DNA from: Rikenellaceae bacterium | Lineage (GTDB): Bacteria > Bacteroidota > Bacteroidia > Bacteroidales > UBA932 | DNA length: 15,929 bases | Direction: 5' to 3' | NCBI GenBank assembly: GCA_900769735.1 | Contig: CAAGHY010000210.1 | Location: forward strand, 1 to 15,929 | Part shown: piece after piece, positions 1 through 9,000 of the stretch | How the letters are laid out: the number at the start of each line of letters is the position of its first letter | Position numbering within the stretch: position 1 is the stretch's first letter | Program-made: the position numbers and the translations under genes | The notes under the pieces: generated by a model | Seen by the model: the letters and a program-made list of their open reading frames with translations, nothing else | What the model was told of the DNA's origin: nothing | Databases searched by the model: none

Positions 1-1143
1 ATTGCTTACAACACCAAACTGGAAGAACAGGAATGTAATTGCAAGGGTAAGAAGAATACCAAACACCACAATCTTCATTGAAATGTCCCTCTGGGTTCTG
101 GCAACCTTTGCACTGTCACCCTTCTTTCCGCCAAACTCCTGCACTGCCAATCCAAATGCAGATTTTATTATTCCCGATGATTTTATGATGCCGATCACAC
201 CTGCAGCTGCAATACCGCCAATACCAATGTGGCGTGCATAACCGGAGAAAATCTCCTCTGCACTCATGGCACCCATATTTGCAAACTCAGTTCCCATAAT
301 GGTAACACCTTCTGCACCAAAACAAAGATTCAGCACTGGAACAATGAAGAACCATACAAGGAATGAACCACAGCAGATAATGAAAGCATATTTAAGGCCA
401 ATGATATAACCCAAACCAAGCACTGCCGCTCCTACATTAAGTTTAAGTACCACTTTAGCCTTGTCTGCAATAGCCTCACCAAACGGAAGAACCCTTGAAG
501 TGAAAGTCTCTGCCCACCAGCCGAAAGTTGAAACTATAAAATCATAGATACCGCCAATAAGACCACTCACAAGCAACAGTTTGGCACCGTTACCGCCTGT
601 CTCACCGCTTACAAGCACCTGGGTTGTAGCTGTTGCCTCAGGGAACGGATACTTGCCGTGCATATCGCTCACAAAATATTTCCTGAACGGAATCAGGAAC
701 AGGATACCCAACACACCACCAAGCAATGAACTCATGAACACCTTAAAGAAATCCACGGTAAGCTCAGGATATTTTGCCTGAAGGATATAAAGTGCAGGAA
801 GGGTAAAGATTGCACCTGCCACAATGGCACCTGAACAGGCACCAATTGACTGGATGATTACATTCTCACCCAAAGAATTTTTTCTTTTCAATGCTCCCGA
901 CAATCCTACAGCAATGATTGCAATTGGAATTGCCGCCTCAAACACCTGGCCCACCTTCAGGCCAAGATATGCAGCTGCAGCAGAGAAAATGATTGTCATA
1001 ACAAGACCAAGAGAAACGCTCCAGGCATTCACCTCCGGGTAAACCTTGTTTGGAGAAAGTATAGGCTCATACTTCTCGCCCGGTTTCAGCTCCCTTGCCG
1101 CATTCTCCGGCAAACCGGTTGTTTTAAATTCAGTATTTTCCAT
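1..1143 (-). CDS. OPT-family oligopeptide transporter, C-terminus cut off by window edge
   Basis: The reading frame is open from the ATG at 1143 to the window edge (381 codons, no stop), so the C-terminal part of the protein is missing. I assign it to the OPT family (oligopeptide/metal-chelate transporters of the inner membrane). The short charged N-terminus is followed by the family-typical stretch ELKPGEKYEPILSPNK (about residues 18-33) and YPEVNAWSVSLG, then many hydrophobic segments rich in Gly, Ala and Ile. A KYPFPEATATTQVL motif near residue 165 matches the conserved P-[YF]-P-E-[GA]-x-A element of OPT proteins. Substrate cannot be read from sequence; peptides are usual, but some family members move metal-siderophore complexes. 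It diverges from the AlaX-like gene with only 37 bp between the start codons. Family assignment is firm, substrate is open. Confidence 0.93.
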   Translation of the reverse strand, partial: MENTEFKTTGLPENAARELKPGEKYEPILSPNKVYPEVNAWSVSLGLVMTIIFSAAAAYLGLKVGQVFEAAIPIAIIAVGLSGALKRKNSLGENVIIQSIGACSGAIVAGAIFTLPALYILQAKYPELTVDFFKVFMSSLLGGVLGILFLIPFRKYFVSDMHGKYPFPEATATTQVLVSGETGGNGAKLLLVSGLIGGIYDFIVSTFGWWAETFTSRVLPFGEAIADKAKVVLKLNVGAAVLGLGYIIGLKYAFIICCGSFLVWFFIVPVLNLCFGAEGVTIMGTEFANMGAMSAEEIFSGYARHIGIGGIAAAGVIGIIKSSGIIKSAFGLAVQEFGGKKGDSAKVARTQRDISMKIVVFGILLTLAITFLFFQFGVVSN

Positions 1144-1173
1144 ATGTTAAAATTTTAAGTAATTTCGCATATA

Positions 1174-1181
1174 CAAATATA
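1174..1181 (-). promoter_or_regulatory. Candidate -7 box (TATATTTG) for the OPT transporter gene
   Basis: On the minus strand this reads TATATTTG, an exact match to the Bacteroidota -7 consensus TAnnTTTG. It lies 31 bases upstream of the OPT start codon, which would give a leader of roughly 25 nt. No TTTG -33 box is found at the usual 19-21 base spacing, so this is only half a promoter. Its last base overlaps the first possible ATG of the divergent AlaX-like gene. Confidence 0.4.
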
Positions 1182-1675
1182 TGCAAAATATGGAAACACC
1201 CCAGATAAATGACCATAACAAAAAGGAGTATCCTCCAATGCACAGCGCAGAACATCTGTTGAATGCCACAATGGTTAAAATGTTCGGATGTCCGCGATCA
1301 AGGAATGCACATATTGAGAGGAAGAAGAGCAAATGTGATTATCTCCTTATGCAGGAGCCTTCACAGGATGAAGTTGCAGCAATAGAGGCTAAAGTGAATG
1401 AAGTTATCGGGAAGAATCTTCCTGTTACTGTGGAGTATATGACTCAGGCCCAGGCGGCGGAAATTGTGGATTTAAGCAAACTCCCCGCAGATGCAACTGA
1501 TACACTGAGGATTGTGAGAATTGGAGATTATGATGCGTGTGCCTGCGCAGGTGACCACGTGCAGAATACATCAGAGATTGCACCGTTCAAGATAATCAGT
1601 GCTGACTTCACCCCTGCAGAGCAGGAGGGCGAGCCTGGCAGATGGCGTGTGAGATTCAAGCTTCTGGAGGGGTAG
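1181..1675 (+). CDS. AlaX-like alanyl-tRNA trans-editing protein (tRNA SAD domain)
   Basis: A 164-residue protein resembling the free-standing second additional domain (SAD) of alanyl- and threonyl-tRNA synthetases. The zinc-site motifs of this fold are visible: HxxxH as HSAEH at residues 21-25, and CxxxH as CAGDH at residues 122-126, inside IGDYDACACAGDHVQNT, which parallels the D-x-C-G-G-T-H-V-x-N-T segment of AlaRS editing domains. The family hydrolyses Ser or Gly wrongly attached to tRNA-Ala in the cytosol. The length fits the short AlaX type. Two in-frame starts exist, at 1181 and 1190 (Met4); the second would free the first from overlap with the putative divergent -7 box, and the protein loses nothing conserved. 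Its 3' end overlaps the convergent carboxypeptidase gene by 20 bp. Alternative: an uncharacterised SAD-domain hydrolase with other tRNA specificity. Confidence 0.87.
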   Translation: MQNMETPQINDHNKKEYPPMHSAEHLLNATMVKMFGCPRSRNAHIERKKSKCDYLLMQEPSQDEVAAIEAKVNEVIGKNLPVTVEYMTQAQAAEIVDLSKLPADATDTLRIVRIGDYDACACAGDHVQNTSEIAPFKIISADFTPAEQEGEPGRWRVRFKLLEG

Positions 1676-2387
1676 CCACACCAAACACATAGTGTTCAAT
1701 AATATTAAGGTCTGAAACGTGTTTCTCTCCAAGAAACCCTTTCAGATCTTCTTCTTTAATGAGCTCCCTGTATTTTTCCACATATACATTGGCCAATGGG
1801 AAGTAGCTCCAATGCCATTTCTCCTCATTGTAACCGGTTTCCCTTCCCCCTTCTCCACCTTTTTTTGTATACGGCTGGTAAAATCCATATTTATGGGCGT
1901 TCTCACAAAGCCACTGATACACCTTCTTGCCCTCAACGGAATTCCAGTACTCCAGTTTTGGGGAGTTGAAATCAAGTTCAGTACCCCAATGGTGGCGGGA
2001 AGTGCCGCACATTGAATTGTACTGCAATATATATTTTGCCCTTGCAGCTCCCTGGTGGGCTGTTGTCTTTCGCCACTTCTGTTCCCAAATGTATCTCTGA
2101 ACCCAGAAATTTCTTGATGCAGATGTTGCAACAAGCCTTATTCCATCTGCCTTTGCGGCTTCCCACATCTTCAGATAAGCCTCAAATGTCCTTTTCTGAA
2201 TGAAATTATTGGGATTGCGCAACACCGTATAAGCGGAAGGTATCTGCATAAAGTTTGTATCCTTCTCAAAATGGGTCTTGCCCAACAGAAAATCTTTGGT
2301 GGGAGCAGCAGCATTGGACACATCCTGAGCAGCAGCCTCCAATCCAACCGCACATATTATATATAATAGTATAAGTATCCTTTTCAT
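1656..2387 (-). CDS. M15-family D-alanyl-D-alanine carboxypeptidase (VanY type), exported
   Basis: Zinc peptidase predicted to trim the terminal D-Ala from peptidoglycan stem peptides in the periplasm. I place the start at the ATG at 2387 (243 residues), not at an in-frame TTG at 2411, because MKRILILLYIICAVGLEAAAQ then forms a proper signal peptide with likely cleavage after AAAQ. The M15 active site is complete: SASR with Arg92, SRHHWGTELDF with zinc ligands His132 and Asp139 (seven apart, as in VanX/VanY), and EKWHW with catalytic Glu189 and third ligand His192. The size is normal for single-domain VanY-like enzymes. It converges on the AlaX-like gene, ending 20 bp inside it, and diverges from the AsmA-like gene. 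A link to vancomycin resistance is not implied; nothing like vanH, vanA or vanX is nearby. D,D- versus L,D- or endopeptidase specificity cannot be settled from sequence. Confidence 0.92.
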   Translation of the reverse strand: MKRILILLYIICAVGLEAAAQDVSNAAAPTKDFLLGKTHFEKDTNFMQIPSAYTVLRNPNNFIQKRTFEAYLKMWEAAKADGIRLVATSASRNFWVQRYIWEQKWRKTTAHQGAARAKYILQYNSMCGTSRHHWGTELDFNSPKLEYWNSVEGKKVYQWLCENAHKYGFYQPYTKKGGEGGRETGYNEEKWHWSYFPLANVYVEKYRELIKEEDLKGFLGEKHVSDLNIIEHYVFGVATPPEA

Positions 2388-2441
2388 AACACAAAAGTTC
2401 CATACCGGCAATTTAAATTACTCCCGGGAAAGTTCCACGTG

Positions 2442-2449
2442 CAAATATA
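2442..2449 (-). promoter_or_regulatory. Candidate -7 box (TATATTTG) for the M15 carboxypeptidase gene
   Basis: The minus strand reads TATATTTG, the same octamer as upstream of the OPT gene and an exact TAnnTTTG match. It sits 55 bases upstream of the chosen ATG at 2387, leaving a leader of about 45-50 nt. A TTTG -33 box at 19-21 bases is not present. The placement upstream of 2411 does not exclude the longer TTG start. Confidence 0.4.
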
Positions 2450-2479
2450 AGATGTTATTTTCCCGATAATTGAAGAATC

Positions 2480-2511
2480 TTTGGGATTTTTTGTGAATTA
2501 TAATAATTTAG
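2480..2511 (+). promoter_or_regulatory. Candidate promoter for the AsmA-like gene
   Basis: TTTG at 2480-2483, a 20-base spacer and TAATTTAG at 2504-2511 match the Bacteroidota pattern TTTG-N19-21-TAnnTTTG with one mismatch in the -7 box. The leader to the ATG at 2530 would be only about 12 nt. The area is very AT-rich, so a chance match is possible. Confidence 0.35.
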
Positions 2512-2529
2512 AGAAAAATATCGGGAAGA

Positions 2530-5500
2530 ATGAATCTTGGAAAAATCATAAAGGGAGCAGGGATTGGTGCAGGTTCTTTGTTTGCACTTTTCCTCCTTGT
2601 ATTATTGAGTCTGGAATTCTTCATTTCAGACAGTTACATAGCCAATACCGTTCAGAAAATTTCAAGTAACTGGCTCAATGCAAACCTGAAAGTTGAAAAA
2701 ATACATCTTTCCACATTTTCACATTTCCCGCGTGTTGGTATAGAACTGGAGAATGGAGAAGTGGTTACAAAAACTGACATCTCTCCTGCCAAGGCCGATA
2801 CTCTTCTGGCTTTTGACAATTTTACATTGCTTTTCAATCCTTTAAAGCTCATTTTTGGGCTGGTGGACATCCAGGGCATTGAACTTTCCGCCCCTAAAGT
2901 GTATGGATATGTATCCCAAAACGGTGAGCCCAACTGGAACATTGTGAAAGAGGAGCCGGATACGGCTCAAGATACGACCTCAACCGATGAGGAAGCCGTA
3001 GCTTTTAATATAAATGTACGTAACATTACCATTAAGGAGAGAGGATATTTTGTTTTTGACAACAGACAAGAGCAGCTTAGAGCCTCACTTTTCCTCAATT
3101 CACTTGAATTGCAGGGAAGATTTACCAATGACATTGAAAAGATTAGGATAAGACGAGGCAATTTCTCCAGAGTGAATCTGGCGGTTGCACAACAGGGTGT
3201 AAACAAATACCTCACACAACTTGTGGCAGATAACGGCAGCATTCCTGATTCTCTTGCTGCCAAGAATCTTTCTATCCTTTCCCAGGCAAACCGTGCCAGC
3301 CTGAGATTTTCAATTGACACCCTTAACCTGGAGAGCATCAACAGAGGGGAATATGGAATTGAAGCCAGAACCAGGACCAATGTAAGGCTGGCCAGAAACG
3401 CCATAGCTGAGAACCTGCCATTGGATATCAATGGTAATATCTCCTTCAAAGGGAGGAACAGCAAGAGTATAGCAGTGGAGGACCTGAAAATATCTCTTGC
3501 CGGGATACCTTTCAACATAAACGGTGCAGTGGAGTATGGTAATGGAGGTTTGCATACAGACAATCTTGTGGCCAATATTGAGGAGTTCCCTCTTGAAGAG
3601 TTCATAAAATACATTCCTAAAGCAATTGTCCCACAGAAAGAGAAAGTGAACACCAATGCCCGTCTCTCTGTAGAGGCAAACATATATGGTACATACAACG
3701 CCGTTACCGGTGAACTTCCATACGCAGATATTGCTGTAAATATTCCAAACAGCTACATTGGATTCCAAGGGCGCAAAGAGAAGATCAACGATTTGTACCT
3801 GGATGCCACTTACCATTTCAGGGGAGACATTGCAGATTCCAATATGGTGAAGATAGGAAAATTTGGGATAGACGGAGACGGCATAATGATAAGCGGAAAA
3901 GGCTCTGTGGCTGACCTTATGGGAGATCCGTACATTGATATGCATATGGACGGATACCTTAACCTCGACTCTGCTGTCCAGATGCTTCCTGCCGGTTCCG
4001 ATGTCTTTGCACAAGGCACCGTGGATGCCTCTATAGAGGTAAAATCCAGGTTGGGCAACCTTACTCCGTACAAACTGGCAAATGCCAACCTGAAAGGCAA
4101 ACTTACAGCAAACAATGTTGATATAGGAGTACCTTCCCAAAAGATATATTGCAGCATCTACGGAGGTTCAATTGATGCCGGTTCTACAAAAAATACCAGG
4201 GACAGCTCCATAAAGATGGGTACAAAGATGCTTGGTGTAAAGATCAATGTGGATTCCACCTATATAAAATATACGGATTCCCTTCTTGTAAAGGGTAGCG
4301 GCATCAGATTCTTCGGACAGAATGAAGCCTCATTGTTTGACACCACATCAAAAGCAGTGAAGCCTTTCAAGGGAACACTTGCAGCCAAATCATTTGTAAT
4401 GTACGGCCCTGATTCCACTTCCGTAAGGATTGCCTCCACAAGGAACTCATTCAGTGTCCTTCCATATAAAGGGGACATCAATGTTCCTGCAGTACACCTT
4501 ACATCCAGCAACAGGATGATAATGTTGAGGCAGGATGTGAATTTTGTTTCAGTATCCAACGGAGAGTTTGACCTGCAGGCCAACTTGAATGACACTCAAA
4601 CCAAGATGAGGGAACAGCGTCTTGCGCGTCTTGCTGATTCACTGCAGGTAATATATCCTCAAATTTCCAGAGATTCCCTTGTTGGGCATTGGATTAAGGA
4701 GAGGAGAAACCTGTCGGGAAGAAAAAGCACAATGGGAAGAAACAATCTTCCCGACGATTTTACCCAGGAGGACTATAATTTCCGCCTTACAGATAAAGGT
4801 ATCCTGTATATCCTGAACAGATGGGATGCACAGGGCAAGCTCCAGGCAGGCAGAATAAGGGTTGCCTCACCTATGTTCCCTTTGAGAACCAGGATTGAGG
4901 AACCTGCGATAAAGTTTGACCTGAACAACATAAAATTTGAAAAGGCAAATATCCGGGCCGGACAGTCTTCATTCAAGGTGACGGGAGACCTGAAGGGGAT
5001 AAAGGGGGCTCTTTCCAGGGGAAGCCGCCTGAAAGCAAGTATGAGCATTGATGCAGACACCCTTAATTTCAATGAACTTGCACAAGCTGCAGCTGCCGGA
5101 GAGGAGTTTATGAGCAAAGGGGCAGCCTACAAAGATTCCCTTATGATGGCCGGAAGTGAAGATAGTCTTGAGGAAATGGTTGCAATTGACGGGGCTGACA
5201 CTTCAGGCAAAATGGCACTGATAATCATTCCTCGCAACATTGAGGCTGAACTGGATTTGAATGTGAAATATGGTGTCTACTCTTCCATTGTACTGCACAA
5301 AGCCAGCGGAAAAATGAATTCCAAAGACAGATGTCTGCAGATCATTGATTTTAATGCCACTACCTCTGCCGGTGCAATGGATCTGAATGCTTTTTACAGG
5401 ACAAAGAGCAGAGAAGACCTTTCAGTGGGTTTTGACCTGCAATTTAAAGATATGGATATGGGAGAGTTCATACGTCTTTACCCGGGGATGGACACTTTGC

Positions 5501-6024
5501 TGCCAATGCTGAAATCATTTGAGGGAATCATCAATTGCCAGATGGCTGCAACATCGCAAATTGATACCAATATGAATTTGGTTCTCCCTACTATTGAGGG
5601 TGTTGCAAGGATAAAGGGAGACAGTCTTGTACTGCTGGATGGAGAAACTTTTGCAGAAATTGCCAAAATGCTTAAATTTAAAAACAGGGAGCGTAACCTT
5701 GTAGACAATATTGCCGTGGAGGTTGCCATTAAGGATAATCAGGTTGAAGTATTCCCGTTCATTATGAAAATGGACCGCTATACTGCAGCCATCAGCGGAA
5801 AGCAGGATCTGGATATGAATTTTGATTACCACATTTCTGTCTTGAAATCCCCTGTTCCATTGAAAATGGGAATAAACATCAACGGAAATATGGATGATTT
5901 CAAGTTCAAGATTGGAAAAGCAAAATATAAGGATACCAACTTGCCTGTTTATTCAAAGATGATAGACAGCACAAGGGTAAACCTGCTTGAACAGATAAAG
6001 GATATATACCAAAATAAAAATTAA
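2530..6024 (+). CDS. Large AsmA-like inner-membrane-anchored periplasmic protein
   Basis: A 1164-residue protein with one N-terminal membrane anchor (about residues 10-32, GIGAGSLFALFLLVLLSLEF) and a long predicted periplasmic body rich in beta-strand-like alternating sequence. Just after the anchor it has the AsmA-type pattern: a helix-like stretch, an FDNFTLLFNPLKLIFGLVDI segment, then IELSAPKVYGY and NGEPNWNIV, matching AsmA N-terminal regions (strand, 'gl-d-I-gIel--P-v', G-NW). A short acidic Thr/Asp/Glu-rich linker (EPDTAQDTTSTDEE) follows. The C-terminal region, roughly residues 1010-1135, resembles the AsmA C-terminal domain with repeats such as NIAVEVAIKDNQVEVFPFIM and a final MGININGNMDDFKFKIGKAK. 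AsmA/TamB/YhdP relatives are proposed to form grooves that carry phospholipid across the envelope. It is longer than E. coli AsmA (about 617 residues). The tricorn-like gene starts 17 bp after its stop. Family membership is well supported; the cargo is inference. Confidence 0.87.
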   Translation: MNLGKIIKGAGIGAGSLFALFLLVLLSLEFFISDSYIANTVQKISSNWLNANLKVEKIHLSTFSHFPRVGIELENGEVVTKTDISPAKADTLLAFDNFTLLFNPLKLIFGLVDIQGIELSAPKVYGYVSQNGEPNWNIVKEEPDTAQDTTSTDEEAVAFNINVRNITIKERGYFVFDNRQEQLRASLFLNSLELQGRFTNDIEKIRIRRGNFSRVNLAVAQQGVNKYLTQLVADNGSIPDSLAAKNLSILSQANRASLRFSIDTLNLESINRGEYGIEARTRTNVRLARNAIAENLPLDINGNISFKGRNSKSIAVEDLKISLAGIPFNINGAVEYGNGGLHTDNLVANIEEFPLEEFIKYIPKAIVPQKEKVNTNARLSVEANIYGTYNAVTGELPYADIAVNIPNSYIGFQGRKEKINDLYLDATYHFRGDIADSNMVKIGKFGIDGDGIMISGKGSVADLMGDPYIDMHMDGYLNLDSAVQMLPAGSDVFAQGTVDASIEVKSRLGNLTPYKLANANLKGKLTANNVDIGVPSQKIYCSIYGGSIDAGSTKNTRDSSIKMGTKMLGVKINVDSTYIKYTDSLLVKGSGIRFFGQNEASLFDTTSKAVKPFKGTLAAKSFVMYGPDSTSVRIASTRNSFSVLPYKGDINVPAVHLTSSNRMIMLRQDVNFVSVSNGEFDLQANLNDTQTKMREQRLARLADSLQVIYPQISRDSLVGHWIKERRNLSGRKSTMGRNNLPDDFTQEDYNFRLTDKGILYILNRWDAQGKLQAGRIRVASPMFPLRTRIEEPAIKFDLNNIKFEKANIRAGQSSFKVTGDLKGIKGALSRGSRLKASMSIDADTLNFNELAQAAAAGEEFMSKGAAYKDSLMMAGSEDSLEEMVAIDGADTSGKMALIIIPRNIEAELDLNVKYGVYSSIVLHKASGKMNSKDRCLQIIDFNATTSAGAMDLNAFYRTKSREDLSVGFDLQFKDMDMGEFIRLYPGMDTLLPMLKSFEGIINCQMAATSQIDTNMNLVLPTIEGVARIKGDSLVLLDGETFAEIAKMLKFKNRERNLVDNIAVEVAIKDNQVEVFPFIMKMDRYTAAISGKQDLDMNFDYHISVLKSPVPLKMGININGNMDDFKFKIGKAKYKDTNLPVYSKMIDSTRVNLLEQIKDIYQNKN

Positions 6025-6041
6025 CCAAAACACCAATACTT

Positions 6042-9000
6042 ATGAAACACAAAATCAAAAAGTCATTCATGGCGCTTATGTGCCTTGTTTCGCTGCAGGG
6101 TTTTGCCAACAGTGGAACAACTCCACTATGGATGAGGTATCCAAATATCTCACCGGATGGAGAACAGATTGCCTTTGCTTACAAAGGTGACATCTACACA
6201 GTACCAACCAAAGGCGGACAGGCCAAACAGATTACAACAAGTGAGACATACGAGTCACAACCTATCTGGTCCAACGACAGCAAGACCATTGCATTTGTAT
6301 CAGACAGATTTGGCGGTATGGATATCTTCACTGTTCCGGCAACCGGCGGTCAGGCAACAAGAATCACTACCCACTCAGGCAGTGAAACACCTCTTGCTTT
6401 CTCACCTTGCAACAAATTCATCTACTTCTCGGCAGCCATTCAGGATCCGGCATCAAGTGTCCTATGGGCGAGCTGGATGCAGGAGATCTATAAAGTGAGT
6501 GTTGATGGAGGAAGACCTTACCAGGTGGCTGCATCTCCTATCTGCAGCATCAGCTTTGATAAAGACGGCGAGTCATTCCTGTACTATGACCGTACAGGCA
6601 GCGAGAACATCTGGAGAAAACACCACACATCTTCAGTTGCAAGAAACATCTTCTACTATGATGCAAAAACTGGAAAGCATACACAGCTTACCACCAATCC
6701 AGGTGAAGACCGTGACCCTATCTTTACCGGTAAAGACCGTATGGTATTCCTAAGTGAGCGCAACGGAGGCAGCTTCAACGTTTACGAGGCATCAACAAAG
6801 GATGCAGAGAACGCAAAAGCTCTTACCAACTTCAAGAAACATCCTGTAAGATTCCTCAGCCGTGCATCAAACGGTACCCTTTGCTTCGGTTACCAGGGTG
6901 AGATCTATACAATGCAGGAAAACGGCAAACCTGCAAAAGTTACAATCAGCATCCTTAACGACAAAGTGGAGCAGATTGAGACCCTTAAACTTGCAGGAGC
7001 AGGCCAGTTTGATATGTCTGACAACGGCAAAGAGCTTGTACTTGTTGCCCGTGGTGAGGTATTTGCAACTACAGACAAATACGCAACTACAAAACAGATT
7101 ACACGCACTCCGGAGGCTGAATCAGGTGTTACCATTTCTCCAGACGGCAAAACCATTGTTTATGCAAGTGAGAGAACAGGTGTATGGAACCTTTATAAAG
7201 CTACACACGCTGCAGGTGAGCCTAACTTTGCAAATGCAACAGTTATCAATGAGGAGCCTTTGTTCAAAGACAACAAAATTGAGCGTACATCCCCTACTTT
7301 CTCACCTGACGGTAAAGAGATTGCTTTCATTGAGGACAGACAGTATCTTAAAGTTCTTGACCTTAAGACAAACAAAGTAAGAAGCATTACTGATGCTTCA
7401 CAGCACCACGGCCACAGTGAAGGTGGTTTCAGCTATGACTGGTCACCTGACGGAAACTGGTTTGCAATTACTTTTGTTACCAACCGCCGTTATCCATACA
7501 ATGATATTGGAATTGTTTCTGCAAAAACAGGCGGCAAAATCTACAACGTAACAAACAGCGGTTACATTGATGCATCACCAAAATGGGCTATGAACGGTAA
7601 TGCAATCATCTTCAAGTCTAACAGAGTTGGTATGCGTTCTCACGCTTCTTGGGGAAGCCAGGATGATATCTTCATTGCATTTATGAACCAGCAGACAATG
7701 GATACTTTCAATATGGGTGAAGAGGATTATGCAATGTACAAAGAGGTTCTTAAAGCTCAGAAAGACACTACCAAAAAAGGTGCTGTGATTGAGCTTGAAG
7801 GTTTGGAGGACAGAGTACAGCGTCTTACCCCTATGTCATCAGCTTTGTCTTCAGCAGCACTTACTGCAGATGGTGAAACTCTATATTTCTTGTCTTCATT
7901 TGAGAAAGGTTATGATTTGTGGAGACTTAAAACTAGAACAAGAGAGATTACCCTTCTTAAGAAGATGAATACTTCAGGAGCATCCTTGAAATTTGACAAA
8001 TCACAGAAACAGCTTTACATCCTTGGTTCAAGACCTCAGGTTCTTACTATTGCCGGCGGCCAGACAAAACCGGTAAGCTTCAATATCTCTATGGATTTGG
8101 ACAGAGCAAAAGAGAGGGAGTATATGTTCAACCACGTTGTTAAACAGGAAGAGGAGAAATTCTACGTTACTGATTACCACGGAGTGGATCTTCAGGGTCT
8201 GAAAAAAGACTACTGGCCTTTCTTGGCTCATATCAACAACTACTATGATTATGCAGAGTTCTTGTCTGAGTATCTTGGTGAGTTGAACGTTTCGCATACA
8301 GGCTCAAAATATCAGGGTGTTCCTGCCCAGAAATCAACACCTGAGTTCGGTTTGCTGTTTGATATGAAATACAAAGGTGACGGTCTTAAGATTGAGCACA
8401 TCCTTAAAGGTGGACCTTTTGCAGGAAGTCTTTCTAAAGTTAAGGTTGGAACTATCCTTAAAGCCATTGACGGCGTAGAGATCAAAGCCGGTGAGGATTA
8501 CTTCCCTCTAATCAACGGTAAAGCAGGCAAAATGACATTGTTCACATTCTACAACCCTGCAACCAAAGAGCAGTGGGATGAGAGAAACAAACCTATTTCA
8601 AGATCAGCTCAGAGCAATCTTATCTACAAGAGATGGATTGAGACAAGAGCAGCTGAGGTTGAGAGACTATCGGGAGGAAGATTGGGTTATGTACATATCC
8701 GCTCTATGAATGACGGCAGCTACAGGGATGTATATGCTGATGTATTGGGTAAATACAATATGAAAGAGGGTATTGTAATTGATACCCGTTTCAACGGTGG
8801 TGGACGTCTTCACGAGGAGATTGAGGTATTGTTCAGCGGCGAGAAATATCTTGAGCAGGTAATCAGAGGCAAGATTGCTTGTGAGATGCCTTCAAGAAGA
8901 TGGAACAAACACTCAATTATGGTTACCGGTGAGGCAAACTACTCAAATGCACACGGAACCCCTTGGGTTTACCAGCATATGGGATTGGGTTCTATTGTAG

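Noticed and set aside
1656..2387. Vancomycin-resistance cassette suggested by the VanY-like gene
   Set aside because: No vanH, vanA/B, vanX or vanRS homologue is nearby, and single M15 carboxypeptidases are common housekeeping wall enzymes in Bacteroidota.
2967..4140. Long minus-strand open frames (up to 276 codons) inside the AsmA-like gene
   Set aside because: They have no recognisable domains, their composition fits antisense shadow of a coding strand, and they lie wholly inside a much longer gene with clear family features.
6862..7380. 172-codon plus-strand frame inside the tricorn-like gene
   Set aside because: Low-complexity Leu/Gln/Ser-rich text from an alternative frame over well-conserved propeller repeats; no independent start signal.
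8940..8965. Tricorn-like protease as a dead enzyme because Asp after the nucleophile is Asn
   Set aside because: The role of this position is mainly its backbone amide, and Ser968, Ser751-His752, the GGG loop and Glu1025 are all in place.
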